Shown: positions 33,581 through 44,009 of the stretch, one piece after another
How positions within the stretch are numbered: position 1 is the stretch's first letter
Layout: the number at the start of each line of letters is the position of its first letter
Assembly: GCA_963932465.1 (NCBI GenBank)
Contig: OZ010795.1
Span: forward strand, 474,972,806 to 475,036,805
Length of the DNA stretch: 64,000 nucleotides
From: Maratus speciosus
Taxonomy: Eukaryota > Arthropoda > Arachnida > Araneae > Salticidae
Direction: 5' to 3'
Position numbers and translations under genes: made by a program
Notes under the pieces: generated by a model
Databases searched by the model: none
Told to the model about the DNA's origin: nothing
The model's input: the letters and a program-made list of their open reading frames with translations, nothing else

Positions 33581-34584
33581 CATAAAAGTATCACAAAAGC
33601 CACATATTCACTTTTCTTTGAGTAGTTGCTCATGAGAATTCAAGTTAACCTTCCGTAATCGGATACTTCACATATTGGTGTATTAGCTTTAATGTTGAAA
33701 GCATCGTTTTTGTTTGAAGCGAAAACTTTACTATGAATTCTATTACACAAAATCGCATCATCATCATCTACTATATATTTACAACAGAAATTTGTATTTC
33801 ATTCCGATTGTTTATAATACTTTCGTAGGATATACCACAATTAGTTAGGTAATAATTTTGGAAAGGTTTTAGTGTATACATACTGTTCAGGGGTACTTAG
33901 TTATAGAGCAACAGTAAAAGTTCAAAAATTAAGTGAACCTGATTATGAAAGTTTAGCCTTTAAAAAAAAAAATCTACAGAACATATTTTGTTACAAGTGG
34001 CCCTGTTGCATGACTTTTAGGAATGGTGTTAGTATATACGATTTCATTATATGTTGATTAGTTACAGAGGTATTAATTCCTGTTGTCATAACGGTCTCAT
34101 TACCCGACCATAAGTGCACTGTTTATAATCAACTAAAACAATTACTTCTTAATTGCTAAATTTTGTCCAATGCTTAAGATAACATTATATCGCAATGGCG
34201 TTCGCATCGTTTTCAGTAATGTGCAAGGTCAAGCTGAAGATCCATATTGTTTAAAATACAAGTTCAAATTCACCATTTAGTTTAATCCAAGGTTCATTTG
34301 GAAATATTGACCAGCGCAGCGGGCATAGCCTGCTAGTAATTTATAAAACAAAGTGTGATTAATTACTTTTTTTATTATATTTAGTGTTTATGGTCTTAAA
34401 ATATGTTTTATGAAGTTTAAAGTATTTTAAAAGGTGACTCTCTATTTAACGAATTTTCTATATAACGAACTTTTTTTCGGGATTTAGCGACTTCGTTAAA
34501 TAGAGGTCCGACTTAATACATTTTATTATTTTTTATGGAATACTTTGTTAACTTTTAACAAAGCAAAATAAAATACTTTTTCAG

Positions 34585-34868
34585 ATGTCTAAACGGAAAA
34601 GAATTCTCACACAAGAAAAAATATTTGAATTGGTGAATAAATCAAGACTCTGAATTTAGTGATCTCCCGGATGATGACGAGGTTGCGGACAAAACATTTG
34701 AAGCAGATAGTCAAGTTCAGATGAGCTCGATGAAGAAAAAATTACAAATGTTTCTAAAGAAATGACAATTTTGGATCATTCTACCTCATCAAAGTCTCCT
34801 GAACTCATTCCCCAAAGTTCTACCTCTAAGCCAGTTTCGGCAAAGGCTAAGAGAATGAAAAAAGAAAA
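34585..34868 (+). pseudogene. piggyBac-like transposase N-terminus
   Basis: The ATG follows a splice-acceptor-like TTTTTCAG. It reads MSKRKRILTQEKIFELVN, a frameshift, then DSEFSDLPDDDEVADKTFE (acidic N-terminal region) and a Ser/Lys-rich stretch. The acidic DSEFSD...DDD style is common at the N-terminus of piggyBac transposases. It is cut off at about 34868 by a family C insertion; the conserved catalytic domain is not present here. Confidence 0.7.
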
Positions 34869-35977
34869 AACAAGTTGGAAATTGCTCGTCAAACGTGGCA
34901 AATGAGGTGCGTTCGTACTATAACTAGTTTTAAAATTATTTTTTGCACCCCATATTGTACTGAATGTATAATTTTTTGCACTTCATAACGTGCATAGTCT
35001 GATACATCATTAAAATGCACTTCCAATAATTTTTTCGGAACACTTTTGACTGTCCCTGTAATTAAACTATACATCCGATTTTCCTAAAATTTGAAATAGC
35101 TGAACAAAATTTTGCAACAATTATATCTTTAAAATTTCAGACCATTCGGAAGGCTCTAATATCATTAAAATGCACTTGCAATAATTTTTCCCATTGGCCG
35201 TAATGTAAAGAAAAACTTTTGGCTGTCCCTGTAATTAAACTATACATCCGATTTTCCTAAAATTTGAAATGGCTCGACAAAATTTTGCAACAATTATATC
35301 TTTAAAATTTCAGATCATTCGGAAGGCTCTAATACCATTAAAATCCACTTGCAATAATTTTTCCCATTGGCCGTAATATAAAGAAAAACTTTTGACTGTC
35401 CCTGTAATTAAACTATACGTCCGATTTTCCTAAAATTTGAAATGGCTCGACAAAATTTTGCAACAATTATATCTTTAAAATTTCAGATCATTCGGAAGGC
35501 TCTAATACCAATAAAATCCACTTGCAATAATTTTTCCCATTGGCCGTAATATAAAGAAAAACTTTTGACTGTCCCTGTAATTAAACTATACGTCCGATTT
35601 TCCTAAAATTTGAAATGGCTCGACAAACTTTTGCAACAATTATATCTTTAAAATTTCAGATCATTCGGAAGGCTCTAATATCATTAAAATCCACTTGCAA
35701 TAATTTTTCCCATTGGCCGTAATGTAAAGAAAAACTTTTGACTGTCCCTGTAATTAAACTATACATCCGATTTTCATAAAATTTGAAATGGCTCGACAAA
35801 ATTTTGCAACAATCACATACTTGAAATTTCAGACTATTCGGTTGGGTAGTTTTTGCTCTGTTACATGCGGACAGACGGACGGAGAGACGGACGGACAGAC
35901 GGACAGACGGACGGACAGACGGACGGACTGAACGACGACTATAGGTGCTACGTATTTATATAATTACGAACGCACCT
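34869..35977 (-). repeat. Family C repeat with an inner 173-bp array
   Basis: Ends AGGTGCGTTCGTA (34905) and its complement at 35977. Similarity to other copies extends left to about 34869 (CGTCAAACGTGGCAAATG). Inside are about five units of 173 bp: TGTCCCTGTAATTAAACTAT at about 35051, 35224, 35397, 35570 and 35743. A (GACGGACA)n tract (35868-35930) and GACGACTATAGGTGCTACG follow. Units are nearly identical. No coding frame. Confidence 0.85.
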
Positions 35978-36003
35978 AAAAACAAAAACAAAACAAAAAA
36001 AAA

Positions 36004-36077
36004 AACAATACAAGCAGGATGTTAAGAAGTTCATTTCTGTACCTCATCCTGGACCTTTAGATTTCACGAAATTGCAG
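36004..36077 (+). pseudogene. piggyBac-like transposase exon fragment
   Basis: Reads KKFISVPHPGPLDFTKLQ and ends at a donor-like CAG|GTATGT. A segment of this kind precedes the conserved catalytic domain in some piggyBac-like transposases. It lies just after the family C insertion and is tentatively the next part of the gene begun at 34585. Confidence 0.5.
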
Positions 36078-36253
36078 GTATGTCTTTCATTTCTTAAATT
36101 TTAATTAAAAAAAGTTATAGACTTATAGAAAAAATAAAATCGATTTAAAAAAAAGCTTTAAAATATGACAAACATTTTTAAATTAATTAAAAAATGAATT
36201 TTTTGAAGTCAATAAGTACATCTCTAACATTAGGTTTTTTTCTTCTTTTTTAG

Positions 36254-36320
36254 GCTTTAGAGATAGTGAGGATTCCATTGCAGTATTTCAGTTAATATTT
36301 CCCAAATCATCTTGTAAGTA
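36254..36320 (+). pseudogene. piggyBac-like transposase exon fragment 2
   Basis: Follows an acceptor-like TTCTTTTTTAG. One frame reads DSEDSIAVFQLIFPKSSCK, resembling the start of the piggyBac domain (PLE.FQLFF). It is cut off by the element's right terminus, so only this short stub remains. Confidence 0.5.
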
Positions 36321-36552
36321 ATGGTTTTACAGGAAAAGCCCAACCCGTACGATCGTGCGGGTGTGGCTTTCACAGAAAAAGTCCAACCCGCACGTTCGTG
36401 GGGGTACCTACTCTCCACGCTCCAGGCGGTGACGAAATTTTTTTTTATTATTTTTTAAAGTGTCATTAGGGTGAGTGTAGAGTTAATAACCAGAAGAATG
36501 TAATATTTATATGTGAAAATGTTTCGGTCTTAAAGGGTTATACGGGAATATA

Positions 36553-36794
36553 AAAAAATAAACAAGCAGGTCTTTTTATCAATATCTTGCAATCAAACCA
36601 TATCGATTTTTTTTCTTCTCTTTAAAAAAACAAACAAACATGGATTTACACGATTTTTCTTTAGAAAAATACATATGTGTACATTGTGAACAATTTTCAG
36701 TAAATTTAAATATTGTAGGTGCTGATCGTAAAATACGGGGAAACAAAAAACTAATAATAAATAAATAATTTTTTCTTTCAGGTTTTATTATTTT
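36553..36794 (+). repeat. Direct repeat of about 240 bp, left copy
   Basis: Near-identical to 39107-39362 (CAGGTCTTTTTATCAATATC to TTTTATTATTTTAAAGAATC), same orientation. The pair flanks a 2.3-kb block with the Tc1 pseudogene. The copies have no TG...CA ends, so they are not LTR-like; a local segmental duplication fits better. Confidence 0.8.
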
Positions 36795-37745
36795 AAAGAA
36801 TCAAAGGGTAAGAAATAAAAGGTTATAAGGGGATGACCCCTTAGTTTCGAAATCGATAAAAGACTGCAGTCGTCGCCAGATGGCGCGAATACCTACTGTA
36901 TATAATGATTATTAAGTGTTACTTTCATACATAAAAATACGAAAAACGTCTCTGTATATGCGTTATAAAAGGTATAGATAATATACGTATATTTTGCCTT
37001 GGAGTTTTTTGTACTGCAAACAGGAAAACAGAAGGATTTGGAGATAAATTAAATAAATACAATGCTTTAAGCCTAAGAAACTAAAAATATATTAAATAAC
37101 ACGCTACTATAACACGGAAAACAAAGATTATATGTAAATTTCTGCATTTAATTACATTTAAATTATTAATTGCTGGAAACATTGAGAATTCGGACCGTAA
37201 AATATACAATAAAACTTTTTGATAATAATATTAACTAGTTTCAAAATATTAAGAAAATTAACCAAAACTTTTTCAAAAAGCCAAATTCTTCTCATATCAG
37301 GATAACGTTTTAAACCATTTAATTATTTTTTGCACCAGACTTCTGATGTAAAATATAGGTATATAAATTTGATTGCGGACAACTCTGGATAATTGTAAAC
37401 ATTAGAGGTACTGAAAATGAAGTGTACAGGGAAATAGAAAAGTAATAATAATTATAGATGTCTATCATTTTTAGAAAAAAAATTAAAAAAAACAGGGGAA
37501 ATTATAAAATCAAATATTTGAATTTTAAGGAATATTGTAATGTTTAAAATAATGTTTATAAATAATGTTTTTATAAAAAAATTGTAAGGGATCTTTTATT
37601 CCTTGAAAAAAATGGAAAGAACATAAAAAGATGGTTTAAGGCAACAATTTGGTTACATGTAAATGATAAAAAAAAAGTATTGTTTAGAACTTATGCAAGA
37701 TTTTTAATATAGCGTGTGGTTTGCTCGAACAGCTAAGACTGCTGC
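36795..37745. other. No gene recognised
   Basis: AT-rich, A/T homopolymer runs. A left terminal repeat for the Tc1 pseudogene was sought here and not found. Confidence 0.45.
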
Positions 37746-38735
37746 CTACGTGTTTTCCATGGTTGCGATGAGGTTATCGATAAGGCTTTGCAGAATACTG
37801 TTCCACTGCTCAAGAATTGCAATCTTCAAGTCTCGGATAGTAAAAGGAGGTCTTGGTCTCGCAGCACAGCTTCGTCTGAGTATGTCCCAAACATGCTCGA
37901 TCGGATTCACGTCAGAAGAGCATGCTGGTCATTCCATACTCTGTATTGTTTCAGCTTCAAGCATGTTTTCCACAAGATGAGCTGGATGAGGTCTGGCGTT
38001 ATCATGCATGGAAAAAAAAGAAATCACTAATTGCTGCGACATAAAATACGAAATGAGGTCTCAGTATCTCGTGTGTACAATGCCGGACCGTCAAAGTGCC
38101 ATTCCGAATGATATGCAGGAACGTACTTCCACCTATGCTGATTCCAGCCCATAGCATCAATCCATCTCGTCTGTATTGTGATCTTTCACGAACGAACGTG
38201 GTATTATTTTGAGTGCCTCTTTCTCTCCATGCCAAAACACAGAAGATGTCACATCCAGACTGAATCGGGACTCGTCTGTAAACAGAATTTCACTCCAACA
38301 ACGTTGCCTCCAAACTCGATGTTCAGTTCCCCACCTTCTTTGGGCCGCACAGTTGCTTGAGATCAACGGAATACAGACTACTGGTTTACGTGCAACCATC
38401 CTGATGAAGCCTATTTCGGACTATTTGGCTGGACACCCTTCGTCCTGTGGCCAAGAATAACTGTGTTTGCAGCAGAGTAGCATTGCCCTTTTCGCCTCGA
38501 CGAGCTGTTAACAGGATATATCGGTTATTAGTTTCTGTGGTAACACATGGACATGGCCGACCTTGCCTTGTCGATGTCTACCATTCCATGCGTCTTGGAA
38601 TCGATTTCACAGCCTTGCATTGACACTTCTTGCGACCCCAACAGCCTCCGCCACACTTCGTTGTGTTTCCCCATATTCAACTGTCCCGATAACACGCCAA
38701 GCCATGGATTCCTTTAAATCACATTGTTGTGACAT
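37746..38735 (-). pseudogene. Tc1-like transposase pseudogene
   Basis: Begins MSQQCDLKESMAWRVIGTVE with HTH sequence (RSVAEAVGVARS), then a frameshift region. KPVVCIPL, RWGTEHRVW and ILFTDESRFSLD follow (first catalytic Asp). Then DGLMLWAGISIGG, HEILRPHF, a shifted block with DNA..PH-like and SPDLNPIEH-like positions altered, and a C-terminus near NLIATMENT before a stop at 37746. Several frameshifts and stops. A typical Tc1 protein is about 340 aa; the length fits (about 330 codons) and the decay is moderate. Confidence 0.9.
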
Positions 38736-38974
38736 TTTCAAGTCACCTTTTCTCAAAATACTAGCTGAGCAAATGAATTTTGCAACTGAGACAGTGAAAC
38801 GGACGTTTCTGCAAAATCCTGATTTCTGCACTTATCTCCTTTTTTTAATTTTTGGCGTCATAAACTTTAATTTGCATGTGAAGTTTTTGTCATCTGTTTT
38901 CTACTACCCTTTAAATTATGGATGTTTTATTTTACGTTACTTATCGGTGTAAATATTTGCGTAATTTTGTTTAA

Positions 38975-39006
38975 GCCATGTGCTCCCCTAATTGTTTTGA
39001 GCAGTG
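38975..39006 (-). mobile_element. Probable Tc1 terminal inverted repeat (right)
   Basis: Minus strand CACTGCTCAAAACAATTAGG next to TA (39007-39008), placed upstream of the Tc1 transposase start as expected. The partner end was not found, so the element is probably truncated on the left. Confidence 0.55.
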
Positions 39007-39106
39007 TAGAAAAATTTCAAAATCACATTTAAAATTAAATATTCTAATTCTGGACAGTCATCGTATAAAAATATACGATAAAAATAAAAATAAATTTACA
39101 TATTTC

Positions 39107-39362
39107 ATAAAAAAAAATAAATAAGCAGGTCTTTTTATCAATATCTGGCAATCAAGTCATATCGATTTTTTTTTCTTTTCTTTAAAAAAACAAACATGGA
39201 TATTTACACGATTTTTCTTTAGAAAAATACATATGTGTACATTGTGAACAATTTTCAGTAACTTTAAATATTGTAGGTGCTGATCGTAAAATACGGGGAA
39301 ACAAAAAACTAATAATAAATAAATAATTTTATCTTTCAGGTTTTATTATTTTAAAGAATCAA
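39107..39362 (+). repeat. Direct repeat of about 240 bp, right copy
   Basis: See 36553-36794. Small differences include a 4-base change in the CAAACAAACATGG region and AACTTTAAATATT versus AAATTTAAATATT. Confidence 0.8.
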
Positions 39363-39740
39363 CAAGTCCTTTTTTTTTTCTTTCAACAGTTTGTACTCCT
39401 AATGTGAAGGAAATTCATGAAAAGAAATTTCTGGAATTTTTTTAGTGAATCTTAAGTGCAGTATGGAACACAGCAATGAGTCGGTTTTTACTAAAAAAAA
39501 AATAAATAAAATAAATAAATAAAATAGTTATACCTAAGAAAACACAAGGGTGCAAGGCAAATTCTTCATTAGACACAGTAGGTAAAAGCGCCCCCTACAA
39601 TTCACCGGAGCGAACTCTGATTCCCCGAAAACAAGAAATTTCGACTTTTGTTACGGCCGTATAAGGGGAATCGAGTTTGGCCGTGGTCTGGTACGTAACG
39701 CGATAACTCTTGATTGAAATATCCGATTTGCTTCAATTTT
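39363..39740. other. No gene recognised
   Basis: Short AT-rich and mixed sequence. 39540-39720 (GCGCCCCCTACAATTCACCG and following) is more G/C-rich and leads into the tandem array at 39740. Confidence 0.4.
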
Positions 39741-40170
39741 TTTTTCTAGGTTCATTCTGATAAAGCGCTTCCCTGATTAGTTTTGGGAGCTCATTGGTTA
39801 AGTATAAAGGGAGTGGGAGACGGGGGATAACCCCTCCCCTTAATTTAGATAAATGGGTTTTTCTATCCGATTTGCCTCAAATTTGGTATACCGGTTTTTT
39901 CTGATAAGGTGCTTCCCTGATCCGATTTGGAGGTTCATTGGTTAAGTATAAAGGGAGGAGGGAATGGGAGAGCTAATCCCCCCTTAATTTAGCTAAATGG
40001 GTTTTTTCATGCAGAATTATACGATTTGCTTCAAATTTGGTATACATATTTATTCTAATAAGGTGCTTCTCTGATTACATTTGGATGTTCATTGGTTAAG
40101 TATAAAAAGGGGAAACAGGAGGTGCAAATACCCCCATTAATTTATTTTTCGAGGTGCATTATTCTTTAAA
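39740..40170 (+). repeat. Tandem array, three units of about 144-154 bp
   Basis: Anchors GATAARGYGCTTCCCTGAT at about 39759 and 39903 and a variant at about 40058. Each unit has TTCATTGGTTAAGTATAAA, then a purine-rich stretch and CCCTTAATTTA. No coding capacity. Confidence 0.8.
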
Positions 40171-40470
40171 ATAAGAGTATAATGTACAATTAGTGTTAAT
40201 AGCCTGTGAGCTCAATGCCATCAGTTTAACTGGCCACTTTTATTGGGCATCATTTTCTCATTTCATTCTGTGAAAAAATGAAATGTCATAATATTATCCT
40301 GTTAGTGCTGGAAAATGTTTCATAATTTATGCCTGATGTATGATTTTTTTTGTTGCTTTATAATACAGATTTAAATTTAAAACTTTCGCAGCACACCTTT
40401 GGTTCTCCCACGACGACCACTGCGCCGTTGCACTCCACTGGCTTAATTTACTGACATCAGTCTATTTCCG
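40171..40470. other. No feature recognised
   Basis: Unique AT-rich sequence into which the SINE inserted. Confidence 0.4.
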
Positions 40471-40484
40471 AACCCTTTAATAGG

Positions 40485-40736
40485 GCCCCACCAGTGGCCG
40501 AGAGGTTCTGCTCTCGAAGCTGGTAGACGGGAGGTGCTGGGTTCGATCCCAATCGCGCCCGTCGGCCTAATCGTTCGGAGTTTTCGTGGTTTTCTTCGAG
40601 CCGTGGATCTTCCATGCGTTAATACGGATTAGGTTCCCTTAGAAAGACCCCCACGGAGGGCACTCCCCCCGGGCCTATATCCCTCGTGTAGATAATTGGC
40701 CGTTAAAAATCAACCCAACCCAACCCAACCCAACCC
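40485..40736 (+). mobile_element. tRNA-derived SINE with CCCAA pentamer tail
   Basis: Pol III box A TGGCCGAGAGG (40495-40505) and box B GGTTCGATCCC (40540-40550) form a tRNA-like head. A body with TCGTTCGGAGTTTTCGTGG and CACTCCCCCCGGGCC follows, then a tail of repeated CAACC. A perfect 14-bp target duplication AACCCTTTAATAGG flanks it (40471-40484 and 40737-40750). It would need a LINE partner for movement. Confidence 0.95.
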
Positions 40737-40810
40737 AACCCTTTAATAGGATTTCAACACTATACATTCAACAAATGCTGTGAATATTAATGCATATTTG
40801 GCCGGTGTTT

Positions 40811-42537
40811 TTAGGTGCGTTCGTAATTATATAAATGCGTAACACCTATAGTCGTCGTCTGGTCCGTCTATCCTATAAAAAATACATAAAAATCAATTAT
40901 CAAAAGTTAAAAAAGAAAATCATTGCAGGCTTGTGTAATCTTTAAATTTGCATAATTGATAAAATACTCGTCTGAATGATTTCCGTTTGCTATCCAAAGG
41001 TAAAATTTCAAGAAAAAACCAAATATGAAGTCAAAATTAGACATTAGTATTAAAAATTTTAGATTTTTTTACATTCTATATTATGTAGATAATCCCTAAG
41101 AAAATTTAAGAATAGCATTAATTAGTAGTCGTTATTACAAATAGTATCAGTCTCATTTTTATACAATGATTTACAGCAGAATTAGTAAGGGTTATTTCGT
41201 TTTCGGTTTACTTGCTTTTTAGGTGCGTTCGTAATTCTATAAATACATAGCACCTGTAATCGTCGTCTGGTTTGTCCGTCTGTCCGCATTTAGCCTCGCA
41301 AAAGCTACCCAACCGAATGAAATTTAATATATATATTCGTTGCAGAATTTTGACGGGCCATTTTAAATTTTATAAAATCGAATGAAAACTTAAAAGGATA
41401 ATAACAAAAGTTTTCTTCATGCTATTAAATCCTATCATACGTAATTAATTCAATGATATCCTGTGATAGGTAATGATTCTAGGTTGCATTGGTGATTATG
41501 TCCTATGTAAGATGGAGTCCTATTATTTCCCTGTTACTGAATTTAATATATATAATCGTAATAAATTTTATATTCATGCATTTTTGCATAAGATTGCAAC
41601 AGCTCTTGCACCAAGATCTAAAAAATTATAAAAATAGTTAAAGTACGAACGCACCACATTTGTCACGTTTCACCGACTTGTTTTTTTTCTGTCATATTCT
41701 CCCTAGTTTCTTTTCTAAAGTGTAACTGAGTTTTGAAGAGTTATAGAAGAAAAGAAGTTCGTTTTATTTTATTTTTTAATAATAAATTTTTTATTTGAAA
41801 TATATGATACGAAAAATACTGTAGTATAATGAAAGTAGCTATTCAGATATATTGTATGATTTACTTCGGAAGAGACACAATAATCAATTTCCTCCTGCCA
41901 TTGTGTTTGAGATTCATTCTTGAAAAGAAATTGAGTTTCGAAATGATGGATTTATCCTTAAAGTTTTCAAGTAGAAATGATCGAGATTGAATGATTCTAG
42001 AAATAATCTAAAACTTACACTTATTATACAGTAGAATTATATTTTGAAATATAGAAGCACTTTATTGTTTATCTATTGAAAATAGACAATATCTTGATGC
42101 TTTTCAGGTGCGTTCGTCATTATATAAATGTATAATGTATATATATATGAATAGCATGTATGAGATAGAAGAAAGTTTTGGGACTGGCACATCCGACTAG
42201 TTATGCAATGATTTACAGCAGAATTAGCAGGGTTTGCTGCGTTTTCGGTCTGTTTGCTTTTTAGGTGCGTTCATAAGGATATAAATACGTAGCCCTTATA
42301 GTCGTTGTCTGGTTCGTCCGTTTGACTGTCGGTATGTCAGCACATAACAGCGTAAAAACTAACCCAGTCGAATGGATTGAAATTTAATATATATAATCGT
42401 TGCAGAATTTTGTCGAGTTATTTCAAATTTTATGAAAATCGAATCAAAACTTAAAAAGATATTAATAGAAGTTTTTTTCATTCTATTAAATCCTATCTTG
42501 CGTAATTATGATAGGTGATGATTCTAGGTTGCCACTG
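40811..42537 (+). repeat. Higher-order array of families C and B, left part
   Basis: Family C starts (AGGTGCGTTCGTAATTATAT type) at about 40814, 41220, 42108 and 42262. A C end is at about 41653. A family B copy is at about 41680-42105. The order C, short spacer, B repeats with a step of about 890 bp. The array is interrupted at 42547 by the LINE and resumes at 54595. Confidence 0.85.
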
Positions 42538-42546
42538 TGATTACGT

Positions 42547-43322
42547 GGTATAAAACCAAAAGTTTCCCGATCCAGAGCCTAGAGGCTGCACGCGGTCGTT
42601 CCAAGGAGATAGCGTAGGCATCTCCAGTCCCAAAGGCACCAAAATAATTCCAGTAGTTACCACAGCATTTGCCAGCCACGAGCAACCAAAGGCCCGGAAC
42701 TTGCCACAACCGGGCACGTTGCACCCAGCAAGGGGAGGCACCATCAGTGACAACCGCCGAGCAACGAGACCGCCCGAGCCTCGCAGGATCGCAGCAAGCA
42801 GCCTGAGCCACACCGCAAAGTCACGAGACCCAGCCTTCAGGGAGGTCTTACAGGAAGGCGACTCGAATTATCGTTACACGCAAAGAAAACCCTGAAAACC
42901 TTGTGCAGTCACCCGTCCGCAACGCGCCAAACATGGCTGCTGACTACTCTCATAGAGTAAGGCGTTCAAACAATCTCGAAATCAGTGTTCAAGGACTCGA
43001 ACTGGGCAAGATGAAGCTCAAGTAACTCTGCGACCACCCACGCGATCTAGAGTCCTAATCAAAAGGTACATGACAATAGCCACGATCCCTTTCCTGCTGT
43101 AATGATCCAGGCAGAAATCGCTAAGAGTTCGAGTGGGAAAATTTCGAGAGAAGTGATTCTCTCTGATTTGATTCCACAGCACGCACTCATAGCACAATGT
43201 CTAATCGTGATATGCCCTGGCCCACAGAAGCACACTGGGTTGCCCCTGAAGAACCGGGCTTGGTGGTCACCGAAGGCACCATGTCCCGTCAGAACTTTGT
43301 TTACGTAAAAGTCCCCTTGGAG
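42547..43322 (-). mobile_element. LINE ORF2 C-terminus and 3' UTR
   Basis: Shifted frames just below 43322 read LTGHGAFGDHQARFFRGNPV-like sequence, the Cys/His-rich tail found after RNase H in R1/I-type ORF2 proteins. Below about 43000 no conserved coding remains; the frames at 42524-42895 are UTR readings. This stretch is G/C-rich against its flanks. Confidence 0.7.
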
Positions 43323-43860
43323 TCACCGTGTGGAGACTTTCCGGAAGATCGCATATGTGGTGCGCCCATCTGTTGATTGGTCCCACCGATTTTGCCATTC
43401 ATTGATCGCCCGGCCAAGAAGTCTCCTTTTCACCTGGAAACAGGAGAGGAAAATCTGCGCTTCCACTACAAGTCGGACCGCAGCTCCCTTGGCCAGTGCG
43501 TCGACAAGTTCATTGTAGGTGTAACCAATGTGGGCTTTGATCCAATGCATATGAACTTTAATTCTGTAATATTTTACCAAGTCTCTGATCTCGGCTATTG
43601 TTTTGTGACGTGGCACCAACGAGTAAAGCGCTTGTAGCGCCGATCTCGAATCTGAATAGATGTCGAGTTCACCAAGACCTTTCTGAAGAGCGTTCGTGAT
43701 CGCCTCCTTGATCGCGTCGACCTCCACAACGGACACAGTCGCTCCATCAGTCAGGCGGAACTGACCCTCCCGACGACACCTTCTTGAGTAGCCCGAGGAA
43801 AAGCACAACCTATTTTTTGATCCTCCAGCTTAGACCCATCTGTGTAGTAAGTGTATGGTG
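43323..43860 (-). pseudogene. LINE RNase H domain
   Basis: Starts near 43850 with YYTDGSKLED (first Asp), shifts frame, then continues VEVDAIKEAI (Glu), IYSDSRSALQAL (Asp) and HMHWIKAHIGYTYNELVDALAKGAA (His/Asp region). All the usual RNase HI blocks are present in order. It ends with a WQNRW...GRTTYAIF segment common after RNase H in R1-like elements. It would remove RNA from the RNA-DNA hybrid. Confidence 0.9.
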
Positions 43861-44009
43861 TCCTCCGACCGAGGTCAAGAGTTCACAAAATCCTAGTATG
43901 ATAATCCCGTCGGGTGGTGTACCTCCAGATCTCTACCGCATCAGGCCTGAGATCAAGACTATCAATGCTCTCGCCCCATCGGGTGAGGGCTTCGTAGTCG
44001 CGTTCGATT

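Larger units (their letters stand above)
30367..34336 (+). mobile_element. Helitron-like non-autonomous element
   Basis: Starts TCTATTATATATATATAATC directly after an A. Ends GCGGGCATAGCCTGCTAG directly before a T; a short stem (GCGGGC/GCCTGC) precedes CTAG, close to the terminus. TC...CTAG ends with A|T flanks and no target duplication are Helitron traits, although the usual 10-12 bp spacer after the hairpin is almost absent. A second 5'-like start (TCTATTA repeats, then TCCAAACGGAAATTTCGTTC) lies at about 31010, so one copy may sit inside another. No Rep/helicase seen. Confidence 0.5.
28546..34514 (+). mobile_element. pogo/Tigger-type element remnant
   Basis: Left end CAGTCGGACTTCTATTTAAC, preceded by TA. 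Right end is the complement of AGTCGGACCTCTATTTAACG. Both ends carry repeated TTAACGAAC motifs, as in Tigger elements. The right terminal base has decayed. It contains a transposase N-terminus at 30109-30246. The rest of the gene is replaced by the Helitron-like insertion. Confidence 0.8.
28305..36361 (+). mobile_element. piggyBac-like element remnant with nested insertions
   Basis: Ends CCCGCACGATCGTGCGACTT (28305) and its inverted partner GTACGATCGTGCGGG (ending 36361) are near-complementary around the palindrome GCACGATCGTGC. CCC...GGG termini suit piggyBac, but a clean TTAA duplication was not found. Transposase exon fragments lie at 34585-34868, 36004-36077 and 36254-36320. Insertions inside it: a Tigger (28546-34514) and a family C repeat (34869-35977). 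Boundary calls are tentative. Confidence 0.55.

Noticed and set aside
36553..39362. LTR retrotransposon with 240-bp LTRs
   Set aside because: No TG...CA ends, primer site or RT; the interior is a Tc1 pseudogene on the opposite strand.
42524..42895. ORFs of 64-95 aa in the G/C-rich LINE end
   Set aside because: Overlapping frames on both strands of a LINE 3' UTR; no conserved motif.
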